Assembly: GCF_024171785.1 (NCBI RefSeq)
Contig: NZ_JAMTCK010000010.1
Coordinates: 268,043-332,042, forward strand
Direction: 5' to 3'
Length of the DNA stretch: 64,000 bases
From: Goodfellowiella coeruleoviolacea
GTDB lineage: Bacteria; Actinomycetota; Actinomycetes; Mycobacteriales; Pseudonocardiaceae
The notes under the pieces are model-generated. The model was not told where the DNA came from, did not search any database, and saw nothing but the letters and a program-made list of their open reading frames with translations. The position numbers and the translations under genes are program-made. Of this stretch, positions 43,277 to 51,730 are shown one piece after another (the stretch's first letter is position 1; each line of letters begins with the position of its first letter).

Positions 43277-44869
43277 TCAGCCGGCCGGCAACTCGGTCGG
43301 GAGGGTGAGGGTCAGGGGTGTGACGAGGGCCTGGTGGGCCTTCCGGAGACCGGTGGCGGTAGCGGTCGGCTCGCCGGTGCCGAGGTTGCGGTTGTAGTAG
43401 GGATGGGCGCCGCTGGCGACCAGCAGACGGAGCCGGTGGCCCGGGGCGAAGCGGTGGCCGGCCGGGCCGAGGTCGATCTCCACGGGTACGCCGTCGGCGA
43501 GGCCCGCGTCGGTGATGCGCAGGTAACCGTCGACCACGCTGCGCACCTGGCCGTCTTCGTGGACGTCCAGGAGTCGCAGGAAAAGGTCAGCGCTGACGGC
43601 GTCCGAGCAGAAGGTCGTGGCGGCGCGGACGCGACCGGCGAGGTCCATCGGCTCGGACAACGGCTCGCTGGTGAAGGCACGCACGTCGGGCCGTCGCTCA
43701 AGAGGACCGCTGTCCCAGACGCCGCCGACGTCACCCGCGCCGAGGGTGGCCATCGCGACGGAGGGGGTGGGGTCTGCCGGGTCGTAGGTCCATTCGACTC
43801 GGGAGAACGCATCGTCGGGGGTGTCGACCAGTCGGCCGCCTGCAGCGACGTGGAAGGTCGTGGTCCCGGGCTCTCGCCAGTCCGCGCACTCCACCCAGCC
43901 GGGCTCCGCGCCGGTGCGGTAGTAGCGCAGGACGCCGGAGCGGGCGCTACCGACGCCGCGTACGTGGGTGTTGAACCAGGCCAGCCTCTCGGCCATCGAG
44001 ATCCGGGAGTCGAGGGCGGCGTGTGCCCACGGGCCGATGACGAACCGATGCGGCAGGCTGCTGCCGCTCTTGTTGAGGCGTTCGAAGTCCTGCCAACTGT
44101 AGGTGCGGTGGTAGTCGTACCAGCCGCCGATGTGCAGGACCGGCGCCGGCGGGTCGTCCAGCAGCGCGGAGTAGTCCAACGGGCGCCAGTGCGGGTCGCC
44201 GCCGTCGTGGGCGAGGCGCTCCTGGTAGAAGTCGAGCGTGGAGCCGGTGGCGGCAACGTCCGCCTCGTTGAGGGGCAGCCGGTTGTAGGGGTTCTGATCA
44301 ACCCGGGTGCCTCCGGCTTGCTGCATGGCGGTCCAGCTCAGCGCGAGTTCGAGCGCGAATCCACCGCCCGGATACCAGGAGCTGACCCGGTCGGTGCTGT
44401 ACATCGCGGTGGCGATCGCTTTCAGGCTGGTCGGCCGGGTGGAGGCGGTGGCCCATGAGCTGAAGGCGTGATAGCTGGCACCGGTGAGGCCGAGGGCCCC
44501 GTTGAACCACGGCTGCCGTTCGATCCACCGGACGGTGGCGGCGCCGTCGGCGGCCTCGTCGAAGTACGAGGTGCTGGTGCGGGTGCTTTGCACCAGGCAG
44601 GCGTATCCGTGGGACGCCCAGGCGATCACCTCGCCCAGGAAGAAAGCGGTGACCTCCGGCGGGAAGGACGCCGGGTCGTAGGGCGTGCGGATGAGTACGG
44701 CCGGCACCTTGGCCACGCCCACCGGGAGCGCCAGGATGCCGGTGAGTTCGAAGCCGTCGTCGGCGGCGACGATCACTGGGTCGGTGAGTTCGACGGTGTG
44801 TGGACCGAGTGGACCGTAATGCTGCTCGACGGTCTTCCGGCGCTGATCGTCGACGATCGTGACGGCCAT
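43277..44869 (-). CDS. CocE/NonD-family hydrolase (X-Pro dipeptidyl-peptidase fold)
   Basis: This is a 530-residue protein. An alpha/beta-hydrolase domain (PVIVAADDGFELTGILALPVG, VLIRTPYDP, CLVQSTRTS, nucleophile Ser in GLTGASYHAFSSW, IGGWYDYHRTYSWQDFERL) is followed by the C-terminal jelly-roll PepX_C domain (VRAATTFCSDAVSADLFLRLLDVHEDGQVRSVVDGYLR, GHRLRLLVASGAHPYYNRNLGTG). Relatives hydrolyse esters or amides such as cocaine and acyl-amino acids. ATG 44869 is chosen because AAGGAG is then properly spaced. A hairpin separates it from the upstream oxidoreductase. Confidence 0.85.
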   Translation of the reverse strand: MAVTIVDDQRRKTVEQHYGPLGPHTVELTDPVIVAADDGFELTGILALPVGVAKVPAVLIRTPYDPASFPPEVTAFFLGEVIAWASHGYACLVQSTRTSTSYFDEAADGAATVRWIERQPWFNGALGLTGASYHAFSSWATASTRPTSLKAIATAMYSTDRVSSWYPGGGFALELALSWTAMQQAGGTRVDQNPYNRLPLNEADVAATGSTLDFYQERLAHDGGDPHWRPLDYSALLDDPPAPVLHIGGWYDYHRTYSWQDFERLNKSGSSLPHRFVIGPWAHAALDSRISMAERLAWFNTHVRGVGSARSGVLRYYRTGAEPGWVECADWREPGTTTFHVAAGGRLVDTPDDAFSRVEWTYDPADPTPSVAMATLGAGDVGGVWDSGPLERRPDVRAFTSEPLSEPMDLAGRVRAATTFCSDAVSADLFLRLLDVHEDGQVRSVVDGYLRITDAGLADGVPVEIDLGPAGHRFAPGHRLRLLVASGAHPYYNRNLGTGEPTATATGLRKAHQALVTPLTLTLPTELPAG

Positions 44870-44902
44870 CATTCTCCTTGCTGCGCTTTTGAGGGTCAGG
44901 CT

Positions 44903-44936
44903 CCGTCCGGGCCACTCAGGGGCGAGGCCCGGACGG
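44903..44936 (-). terminator. hairpin between oxidoreductase and CocE genes
   Basis: Perfect 11-bp arms CCGTCCGGGCC (44903-44913) and GGCCCGGACGG (44926-44936) enclose a 12-base loop in the 87-bp gap. It could partly terminate transcription from the oxidoreductase gene and so uncouple the two. Confidence 0.5.
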
Positions 44937-44956
44937 GTTTCTTCGTTGCGGTGGCG

Positions 44957-45898
44957 TCAGTCGGCCGTGATGATCAGCTTGCCGCGCTTGCCGAGGCGTT
45001 TCTGTTCGAGTTCGGTGAGGGCCGGGATGGCCTGAGAGAGCGGGACCGTGCGGGCGATCGGCAGCTGCAACGTTCCTGCGGCGGCGGTCGCCACGACGGT
45101 TTCGAGGTCGGCCGCGTTCGGCTGGGTGGCAAAGACGTGGAAGGGTCCGGGCAACGCGCTCCGCAGGTAGTTGCCGAGTGAAGGGTGGACGCCGACGATC
45201 CGGCCGCCGGGCCGTAGCATTTTCCGCGCCTCGCCGAGCGGGAGCGTGCCAGGGACGCCCGCGGCGTCGAGGACGAGGTCGAATCGGCCGGCCAGCGCCT
45301 GGGGGTCGAAGTCGAAAGCGACGACCGGGTCGACACCGAGTTCATGCGCCTCGGTCGCCGCGGTGTCGCGGCAGCTGCCACCGACCTCTGCTCCACGCGC
45401 CAGGGCGAGCTGCACGGCGCAGCGGCCCACCGCGCCCAGGCAGCCGTGGATGAACACGGCCTGTCCCCGCTGAAGCTTCCCCCGCGTGACCAAGGCCTGC
45501 AGGGCGGTGACCCCCACGATCGGAAGCGTGGCGCCCTGTTCGAAGGACAGGTCTTCCGGTTTGCGCACGACGTCGTCCTCGTGCGCGACGATGACGTCGG
45601 CGAACGCGCCCGACGCCTTGATCCGGGTACCGCCGACGACCGGGTCCCCGACGCGAACCCGGGTCACCCGCTCACCGACCTCCTCGACGACACCGGCGAA
45701 GTCATAGCCGAGTGCCCGCGGGAATTTGCGACCGGTCACGAATTTCAGACGGCCGGCGCGGATGCCCCAGTCCATCGGATTGGCCGAGGCCGCACGCATG
45801 CGGACCAGGACCTCGTTCGCCCCAAGGGGTGCGGGCTCGAACTCCTCGAGCCGCATGACCTCCGGCCCGCCGTACTCGTGGTACTGGATGCGCTTCAT
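44957..45898 (-). CDS. NAD(P)-dependent zinc-free quinone-oxidoreductase-like protein (MDR family)
   Basis: The 313-residue medium-chain reductase begins MKRIQYHEYGGPEVMRLEEFEPAPLGANEVLVRMRAASANPMDWGIRAG. LQRGQAVFIHGCLGAVGRCAVQLALARGAEV is the cofactor loop and LDAAGVPGTLPLGEARKMLRPGGRIVGV follows. No zinc ligands are seen, as in quinone/enone reductases. It is divergent from a tetR gene, with a long inverted repeat between, and is the first gene under that regulator. Confidence 0.85.
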   Translation of the reverse strand: MKRIQYHEYGGPEVMRLEEFEPAPLGANEVLVRMRAASANPMDWGIRAGRLKFVTGRKFPRALGYDFAGVVEEVGERVTRVRVGDPVVGGTRIKASGAFADVIVAHEDDVVRKPEDLSFEQGATLPIVGVTALQALVTRGKLQRGQAVFIHGCLGAVGRCAVQLALARGAEVGGSCRDTAATEAHELGVDPVVAFDFDPQALAGRFDLVLDAAGVPGTLPLGEARKMLRPGGRIVGVHPSLGNYLRSALPGPFHVFATQPNAADLETVVATAAAGTLQLPIARTVPLSQAIPALTELEQKRLGKRGKLIITAD

Positions 45899-45920
45899 GA
45901 TCGTTCTCCGACCTCTGACG

Positions 45921-45964
45921 GGACTTAGTTCCATCAACGTAGCACGGGTGATGAAACCAAGTCC
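45921..45964. promoter_or_regulatory. TetR operator: 16-bp inverted repeat
   Basis: GGACTTAGTTCCATCA (45921-45936) and TGATGAAACCAAGTCC (45949-45964) pair at 14 of 16 positions across a 12-bp spacer between the divergent oxidoreductase and tetR genes. Confidence 0.65.
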
Positions 45965-45979
45965 TGTAAGGTGGGTCTC

Positions 45980-46546
45980 ATGCCTCGCTGGAAACCGAAC
46001 GCCCGCGCGCGGCTCGCCGCGGCAGCGCTCGACCTGTTCGAGGAACGCGGGTACGAGAACACCAGCGTCATCGACATCGCCCAGCGCGCCGGATTAGGAA
46101 AAACCACGTTCTTTCGGCATTTTCAGGACAAACGTGAGGTGCTCTTCGGCGACGGGACGCTGGACGCGATACTCGTCGACGCCATCACGTCAGCGGCTGA
46201 GACCGCCACACCGCTTGAGGTCATGGCGCGCGCCCTGGAGATCGTTGGACAGTACGCGTTCACGTCGGAGCGCCGCGCGTTCGTCGCCCGTCGACAGAAG
46301 GTGATCGACGCCAACCCGGAACTGCGAGAGCGGGAGGCACTCAAGAACCTGGCCCTCACCGCAGCGGTCACCGACGCGCTCAAGCGACGCGGCGTATCGG
46401 ACCTGAACGCCCGCGTCGCCGCGGAACTGGGCGCGCTGGCCTTGAGGATTGCCTACGAGCGATGGAGCGAAACCACCGGCGACGAGGAATTCGGCGTGAT
46501 CGCCCGCCACGCTCTCGACGAGGTACGGGCGGCGACCCTGCGCTGA
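45980..46546 (+). CDS. TetR-family regulator
   Basis: The 188-residue protein shows ARARLAAAALDLFEERGYENTSVIDIAQRAGLGKTTFFRHFQDKREVLFG, a complete TetR helix-turn-helix, and a helical C-terminal domain. ATG 45980 is preferred over GTG 45971 because it fits the family start MPRWKPNARARL. It likely represses the divergent oxidoreductase and itself through the inverted repeat at 45921-45964. Its codon use is slightly less GC-biased than that of its neighbours. Confidence 0.85.
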   Translation: MPRWKPNARARLAAAALDLFEERGYENTSVIDIAQRAGLGKTTFFRHFQDKREVLFGDGTLDAILVDAITSAAETATPLEVMARALEIVGQYAFTSERRAFVARRQKVIDANPELREREALKNLALTAAVTDALKRRGVSDLNARVAAELGALALRIAYERWSETTGDEEFGVIARHALDEVRAATLR

Positions 46547-46612
46547 CGCCCGAGGTGCGGGTGCCGACACCGACTGCTGATCGTTCACCCCGACGGACCG
46601 GATGCCGCTCGC

Positions 46613-46815
46613 CGGGTTGCCGCACCGGTTACCCGGCCGGCACCTGCGCCGGCTTGTGCCGCTGGTGCGGCCAGACACGATCCTCCGCTGGCACCGCGAC
46701 CTGCTCAAGCGTCACCACGCCGCGACGTGTGCACCGAAACGGTGCGGGCGCCCACTCCCGTAGCCCGGTCGATTCGCGTCCTGCGCCTGGTTCGGGAGAG
46801 CTTGTCCTGGGGTGA
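46613..46815 (+). pseudogene. relic of an integrase-type (IS3/IS481-like) transposase
   Basis: One frame encodes RHLRRLVPLVRPDTILRWHRDLLKRHHA and then KRCGRP, the segment before the DDE domain in actinobacterial integrase-core transposases. A stop at 46761 and a shift to another frame continue as ARSIRVLRLVRESLSWG, which matches the following conserved segment. The catalytic domain is absent. The piece is too short and broken to be functional. Confidence 0.6.
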
Positions 46816-46825
46816 GGGGGACTAT

Positions 46826-46852
46826 CTTTTGTTGACACTGAAACTATAGTGG
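46826..46852 (+). repeat. AT-rich motif, copy 1
   Basis: The segment CTTTT-GTTGACACTGAAACTA with a following AGTGG resembles 59639-59669. TTGACACT (46832-46839) is loosely mirrored by AGTGGACAA (46848-46856), so it may be an operator or an insertion-sequence end. Confidence 0.4.
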
Positions 46853-46934
46853 ACAAGTCCCCATTTGAACGATCACCGGTTGCGGTCCCTGCCCTCGCCG
46901 CCACCAAGATCCGACCGCGTTTCCGGGCGGCGCC

Positions 46935-47954
46935 TCAGGCGCTGCCCGGGGACGGCTCGTCGAGCACGCCCAGCAGGGCCGAGGCGATGAGGGCGACCGC
47001 CCGGTCACCGTCGTCGGCCAGCTGCCGCAGGACACCCCGCGCGAGGGGCGCCGGCAGCTCAACGAGCGCCTGGGTCAGGCGTATCCGCACCGCCGTGTCC
47101 GCGGTGCCCGCCGCGAGTTCGGCGACCAGCGCGGCCGTGATCCGCTCCGCGCACCCCGGGTCCAGGGACAACGTGCCCAGGACCTCGGCCGCCTCGACGT
47201 CGTTGGTGCCCCCGACCACCATGTCGACGAGCGCCGGCACGGCCGCGGTCGCGCCACGCCTGCCCAGTGCCAGGGCAGCGTGCCCCCGCACCGTCGGGTC
47301 CGCATCCCCCAGCGCGTCCGCGAGCACCGCGGTCGCCTGGTCACCGGACATCTCGGCGATCGCCAGGACCGCGCGGCGCCGGATGTCGACGTTGTCCGAA
47401 CGCATGCCGGGCGCCACGCTCGCCACGCCCTCGCCGCCGGTCCGCGCGAGCGCCCACCGCAGGGCGCCGGCGACGTTCGGGTCGGATTCGGCGAGGACCG
47501 CCCTGGCCAGCAGCTCGGTGGGAACCGGCCCGTCCTCGGTCGGCGCCAGGACGACCTGCTGACGACGCGCGGCCCGAGGCGAGTTGAGCCCGTGCAGGAG
47601 TTCGACCACACGCAGGACGCCCTGCCAGCCGAGGGGCGCCGAGGTTTCGATCGCACGGAGTCGGTCGAGCAGCTCCTGCTCCCGCCTCAGGCGGTCTTCG
47701 GTCCGTCGGATGAGGTCGCCGACCAGTGCCGACGGCGCGAAGTCGGGGTCTTCCAGCGCGCGTGCGATCTGCCGCAGCGACAACCCCAGCGACCGCAGGC
47801 CTTCCACGTGGAAGATCCGGCGGATGTCGTCCTCGGAGTACTCGCGGTAGCCCCCCACGGTGCGGCCGGTCGGCCGCACCAGCCCCAGGGAGTCGTAGTG
47901 CCGGAGCATCCGGGTGCTCACCCCGGAGCGCCGGGCCACCTCGCCGATCAGCAC
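46935..47954 (-). CDS. MerR-family regulator fused to HEAT-like repeats
   Basis: This is a 339-residue protein. Residues 1-75 form a MerR winged helix (LIGEVARRSGVSTRMLRHYDSLGLVRPTGRTVGGYREYSEDD), followed by a coiled-coil helix. From about 135 to the end there are some six helical HEAT/PBS-lyase-like repeats (for example DPTVRGHAALALGRRGATAAVPALVDMV and NVDIRRRAVLAIAEMSGDQATAVLADAL). MerR proteins of usual length have a short effector domain, so the repeat solenoid is a distinctive sensor or protein-binding module. It is the second gene of an operon with a HEAT-only protein, overlapping it by 7 bp. Confidence 0.85.
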   Translation of the reverse strand: MLIGEVARRSGVSTRMLRHYDSLGLVRPTGRTVGGYREYSEDDIRRIFHVEGLRSLGLSLRQIARALEDPDFAPSALVGDLIRRTEDRLRREQELLDRLRAIETSAPLGWQGVLRVVELLHGLNSPRAARRQQVVLAPTEDGPVPTELLARAVLAESDPNVAGALRWALARTGGEGVASVAPGMRSDNVDIRRRAVLAIAEMSGDQATAVLADALGDADPTVRGHAALALGRRGATAAVPALVDMVVGGTNDVEAAEVLGTLSLDPGCAERITAALVAELAAGTADTAVRIRLTQALVELPAPLARGVLRQLADDGDRAVALIASALLGVLDEPSPGSA

Positions 47955-48634
47955 GCTGCTCCCCCACCCCCTTCCCCACCGAGCGCGACGATCCGCCTCG
48001 CCTCGTCGACGGCCGCGTCGAAATCCGCCTCCGGGTCGCGGAGCAGCCGCTCGGTGGCACGGGCGTGCGCGCGCACCGCCGGGTCCGCACTCGCCAGCCC
48101 GGCCCGCAGGGCGGGCTCGACCACGTCTCCCAGCGCGACCAGGGCCCGACTGAGGCTCAGCCGCACGTCGCGGTCGCCGCGGCCGAGCTGCGCGGCCAGG
48201 TCCTCAGCCAGCCCTGCCCGCTCCTGCGGCGGCACGAGCACCACAGCGGCACGCCACGCGCTGCGCGCGACCTCGTCGTCGGCGTCGTGCAGCAACGACC
48301 GGGTGATCGCGGGCCAGGCGCTCCTGTCCCCGATCTTGGACAGCGTGTGCAACGCCTGGCTGCGGGCCTGCGCGCGCTCGGACCGCAGCTCCGCGACGAG
48401 ACCGGGCACCGTGATCTGCGCCGGGAGCCGGGTCAGCGCCCAGGTGAGCATGTCGCGGACGTAGAAGTCCGGCTCGATCGCGCACCGGGCCACGAGCGCG
48501 TCGACGAGACCGGGGTCGGCCTGGGTGCCCGCCGCCAGCGCCGCCCGCAGGCGCGTCGACGGGTTGTCCGCGCCCAACGCGTCCAGCAGGCGCGTGTCCT
48601 GGGAATTCCGGGGTGTCGAGTTGATGGGGACCAC
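47948..48634 (-). CDS. HEAT-repeat protein
   Basis: The 228-residue all-helical protein consists of about five HEAT-like repeats (DNPSTRLRAALAAGTQADPGLVDALV, ERAQARSQALHTLSKIGDRSAWPAITRSLL, DADDEVARSAWRAAVVLV, DRDVRLSLSRALVALGDVVEPAL, ADPAVRAHARATERLL). DNA-glycosylase-type members (AlkD) have similar repeats, but the catalytic Trp/Asp layout of AlkD is not evident. It is co-transcribed with the MerR-HEAT regulator and preceded by a MerR-type operator, so it may be the regulator's partner or the protected function. Confidence 0.8.
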   Translation of the reverse strand: MVPINSTPRNSQDTRLLDALGADNPSTRLRAALAAGTQADPGLVDALVARCAIEPDFYVRDMLTWALTRLPAQITVPGLVAELRSERAQARSQALHTLSKIGDRSAWPAITRSLLHDADDEVARSAWRAAVVLVPPQERAGLAEDLAAQLGRGDRDVRLSLSRALVALGDVVEPALRAGLASADPAVRAHARATERLLRDPEADFDAAVDEARRIVALGGEGGGGAAC

Positions 48635-48651
48635 CTCCTGGAGGCAGTGAA

Positions 48652-48674
48652 GACCTTGTCACAGTGTCAAGGTC
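48652..48674 (-). promoter_or_regulatory. MerR operator of the HEAT operon
   Basis: A near-perfect 23-bp palindrome runs from GACCTTG (48652) to CAAGGTC (48674). On the minus strand a TTGACC -35 box (48671-48676) is followed after 19 bp by TTCACT, the long spacing that MerR activators need. The start codon is 18 bp further on. Confidence 0.7.
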
Positions 48675-48764
48675 AAGCGCGTGCTGCCCCCGGAGGCGGC
48701 CCGAGAGTTGAGCAGCCCGGCCCGGGCCCGCGGCGGCCAGGAACGAGCCGGGCCCCGCGGGGGC

Positions 48765-51527
48765 TCAGCGCCTCCTGGCCAGCTTCGCGCGCAACTGCTC
48801 GGCGTCGGCGGTGCGGTGCTGCTCGTCCAACAGGGACAGCGCTGTCCGCCACGCCGCGCGGGCCTGCTCACCGCGGCCGGCGGCGGCGTGGCTGTCCCCC
48901 AGCCGCTGCAGGGTGTCCACGTAGTCGTAGGTCGCGCCCACCTCGACGAATCCGACCAGGGCCTGCTCGTAGCGCTCCACCGCGTGGTCGTGCCGGCCCG
49001 CGCGGTGCGCCAGGTAGCCCAGGCTGTCCAGGGTGCGGGCCTCGGCGTCGCGGTCGCCGTGGCGCCGGGCCAACTCCAGGGCGGCCTCGCAGTAGCGGGC
49101 CGCCCGGTCCAGGTCGTTGAGCCTGGCCGCGTACCAGCCGGCCTGGTTGAGCGCGTGCGCCTCGCGCATGGGCACCCCCAACCCCCGCAGGATCTCCAGG
49201 GCACTGGTCGCGTGGTGCAGCGCGCGCGTGTCCTCGCCCCGCTGTTCGCACACCCAGGCCAGGGACTGGTGCGCGTTGGCCTGCCCGGAGGCGTCCCCCG
49301 ACGCGCGGCTCTGCGCCAGGGCGAGGTCGAGGTGATCCGCCGCGCCACCGAGGTCGCCGACGCGGGCGAGCGCGGCCCCGAGCCGCCAGGCGGCCAGCGC
49401 ACAGGCGGCGGCATCGCCCGCGCGCTCGGCCGCGGCCAGACCCGCCCGCCAGGCGGCGAGCTGGTCCTGCTGCAGGTGCCCCTGGCGCCGCTGGAACGTG
49501 TCCAGCGCCCAGGCCAGCTGCCACACCGGCGGGTGCCAGCCGCGCCGCGCCGCCGCCTGCTGGGCGGCCAGCACACCGGCGTACTCGGCGGTCAACCAGG
49601 CCAGCGCCGCGGTGTCGTCCGGCAGGTCCGGCACGGCCCCAGCCGGTTCACCGACGGCCGGGGGCGTCTCGTACGGGTAGAGGACGCGCTCCGCGGCGCG
49701 GCCGAACCGGACGTAGAAGTCGATCACCCGCCGCAGCCCCGCCTCGGCGCTGTCCGCGTGGTCGGCGCGCGCCCGCTCCACGGCGTAGACCCGGACCAGG
49801 TCGTGCATCCGGTACCGGCCGGGCACGTGCTGGCGCACCAGGTGTCCGGTCTCCAGGTGCCGCACCAGCCCCCGCAGCCGAGGCACCGGCACCCCCAGCA
49901 GGGCAGCGGCCGCCGGCACGCCGATGTCCGGGCCGGGTGCCACACCGAGCAGGGCGAACGCCTCCGCCGCCTCGGGCGGCAGGGCGCGGTAGGAGGCCGC
50001 GAACACCGCACGCAGGCTGGTGCTCAGCTCACCGGTGTCCAGCGCGTCCAGCCCGCTGTCCTCGGACAGCTCCTCGACGAGCGCGGACAGCGGGAAGTCC
50101 GGGTACACCGCGGCCCGCGCGGCGACGATGCCGACCGCCAGGGGAAGCCCGGCGCACCAGCGCAGCAGGTGCGCCACGGCCCCCGGCTCACCGCGCACCC
50201 GCTGCTCGCCCAGGTGGCCCACCAGCAGGTCCCGGGCCTCGGCGTCGGTCAGCACGTCCAGCGCCAGCGTGGGAACACCGTGGGTGGCGGCCAGCCCGGT
50301 CAGGCGCTGGCGGCTGGTGACCAGCACCGTGCAGGTGGGGCTGCCGGGCAGCAGCGGAAGGACCTGGTCGGTGTCGCGGGCGTTGTCCAGCACCACGAGC
50401 AAGCGCTTACCCGCCAGCAGGCTGCGGTACAGCGCGACCTGGCCGTCCTGGTCGGCCGGCGCCGAGTCCGCTGGCACCCCCAGCGCGTCCAGGAAACCCC
50501 GCACCACCGCCGCCGGGGACACCGGCGGCCCGGCCGGGTCGAACCCGCGCAGGTCGGCGTGCAGCTGTCCGTCCGGGAACCGGTCGACCGCCCGGTGCGC
50601 CCAGTGCAGCACCAGGGCCGTCTTGCCGGTGCCACCCGAGCCGACCACCGCCAGCACCGGCGGTGGTGCGTGCCCCGAGGCCAGCACCTTGTCGATGCGC
50701 GCGAGTTCGTCGGTCCGCCCGACGAACAGCCGGGGCGCCGCCGGGAGCTGCCGGGGCGTGGGAGTGCCGATCCGTGCGGTGGCGGGCGCGGTCAGCTCCC
50801 CGGCCAGCACCCGCTGGTGCAGTTCCCGCAAGCCCGGACCGGGGTCGGCGCCGAGTTCCTCGGCCAGCCGCCGCCGCACGCTCTGGTAGTGCGTCAACGC
50901 GTCGCCCTGTCGGCCGCACTGGTACAGCGCGAGGATGAGCTGTCCGGCCAGCCGTTCGTCCAACGGGTTCTCGTCGGCCAGTGCGGACAACTCGGCCAGC
51001 AGCGCGGTGTGGCGCCCCAGGCGCAGGGCGATGTCGTTGCGCTGCAACAGCGCCGTCCACCGCTCCTGGTCGAGCGCGCGGCGCACGGACTGGGCCCACG
51101 GCCCGTCCGCGCCGCCGAGCGCCTGGCCGCGCCACAGCGCCAGCGCCCGCTCCAGCGAGTCCAGCGCCTGCTCGTCGGGCTCGGCCTGGGCGCGCTTGAC
51201 CACCAGCCGGAACCGGTGCAGGTCCACGGCGTGCTCGTCCACGGGCAGCAGGTAGCCGCCGGGCGTGCGGTCGATGCGCACCCCGGCGACACCGGCGAAG
51301 GCCTGCCGCAGCCGGTAGAGGTAGCCGTACAGGGTGTTGCGCGCCTGACGCGGTGCCCGGTCCCCCCACACCCGTTCGATGAGCAGGTCCAGCGGCAACG
51401 ACCGGTTCGGCTCCACCAGCAGCGCCGCCAGCACACTGCGCTGCCGCGCGTGCCCGAGATCGATCGGCTCACCGGCCACGTGCGCCTGAATATCACCCAG
51501 CAACTCGAACGTCACCGACACCGGCAC
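48765..51527 (-). CDS. SARP-type regulator, AfsR-like (SARP-NB-ARC-TPR)
   Basis: This is a protein of about 920 residues. The order is a winged-helix DNA-binding domain (residues about 5-90: FELLGDIQAHVAGEPIDLGHARQRSVLAALL, LIERVWGD, LYGYLYRLRQAF), a bacterial activation domain (about 95-245), an NB-ARC ATPase (Walker A VVGSGGTGKTALVLHW near 295, LLVVLDNARD, LVTSRQRL) and C-terminal TPRs (about 650-915: GQANAHQSLAWVCEQRGEDTRALHHATSALEI). The likely start is GTG 51527. AfsR-type SARPs activate secondary-metabolite genes by binding direct repeats upstream of -10 boxes. It faces the peptide-P450 operon, whose promoter carries such a repeat. Confidence 0.88.
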   Translation of the reverse strand: MPVSVTFELLGDIQAHVAGEPIDLGHARQRSVLAALLVEPNRSLPLDLLIERVWGDRAPRQARNTLYGYLYRLRQAFAGVAGVRIDRTPGGYLLPVDEHAVDLHRFRLVVKRAQAEPDEQALDSLERALALWRGQALGGADGPWAQSVRRALDQERWTALLQRNDIALRLGRHTALLAELSALADENPLDERLAGQLILALYQCGRQGDALTHYQSVRRRLAEELGADPGPGLRELHQRVLAGELTAPATARIGTPTPRQLPAAPRLFVGRTDELARIDKVLASGHAPPPVLAVVGSGGTGKTALVLHWAHRAVDRFPDGQLHADLRGFDPAGPPVSPAAVVRGFLDALGVPADSAPADQDGQVALYRSLLAGKRLLVVLDNARDTDQVLPLLPGSPTCTVLVTSRQRLTGLAATHGVPTLALDVLTDAEARDLLVGHLGEQRVRGEPGAVAHLLRWCAGLPLAVGIVAARAAVYPDFPLSALVEELSEDSGLDALDTGELSTSLRAVFAASYRALPPEAAEAFALLGVAPGPDIGVPAAAALLGVPVPRLRGLVRHLETGHLVRQHVPGRYRMHDLVRVYAVERARADHADSAEAGLRRVIDFYVRFGRAAERVLYPYETPPAVGEPAGAVPDLPDDTAALAWLTAEYAGVLAAQQAAARRGWHPPVWQLAWALDTFQRRQGHLQQDQLAAWRAGLAAAERAGDAAACALAAWRLGAALARVGDLGGAADHLDLALAQSRASGDASGQANAHQSLAWVCEQRGEDTRALHHATSALEILRGLGVPMREAHALNQAGWYAARLNDLDRAARYCEAALELARRHGDRDAEARTLDSLGYLAHRAGRHDHAVERYEQALVGFVEVGATYDYVDTLQRLGDSHAAAGRGEQARAAWRTALSLLDEQHRTADAEQLRAKLARRR

Positions 51528-51590
51528 CCCGGTCCTCCCCAGCCCCCCTGCCCGGGGGTCGAGCCGAGCCCACCAGAAACAAGACGAATC

Positions 51591-51621
51591 CCAGATCTTC
51601 CCCAGATCGCGTCTGCACAAT
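51591..51621 (+). promoter_or_regulatory. SARP box and -10 element of the peptide-P450 operon
   Basis: CCAGATC occurs twice (51591-51597 and 51602-51608) with an 11-bp period. The second copy ends 7 bp before CACAAT (51616-51621), a -10-like hexamer. Heptamer repeats spaced 11 bp and placed about 8 bp upstream of -10 are the known binding geometry of AfsR and other SARPs. Confidence 0.6.
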
Positions 51622-51730
51622 ACGCCAGGTGCGCGGGTGCCGGCGGCGCCAACGAGCAGTGCGGATCGACCGCACCGCCCTGGCGACGCCCTCCCCTGCC
51701 ACACCAGCACAACCCCGAAGGAGGCAGCAG

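Larger units (their letters stand above)
46547..46934. other. intergenic region with transposase relic and AT-rich motif
   Basis: The 388 bp between convergent tetR and merR-HEAT genes contain a decayed integrase-type transposase fragment (46613-46815) and an AT-rich motif (46826-46852) that recurs at 59639. GGGGACT (46817-46823) and AGTCCCC (46856-46862) could pair around the motif. Nothing else is recognised. Confidence 0.5.
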
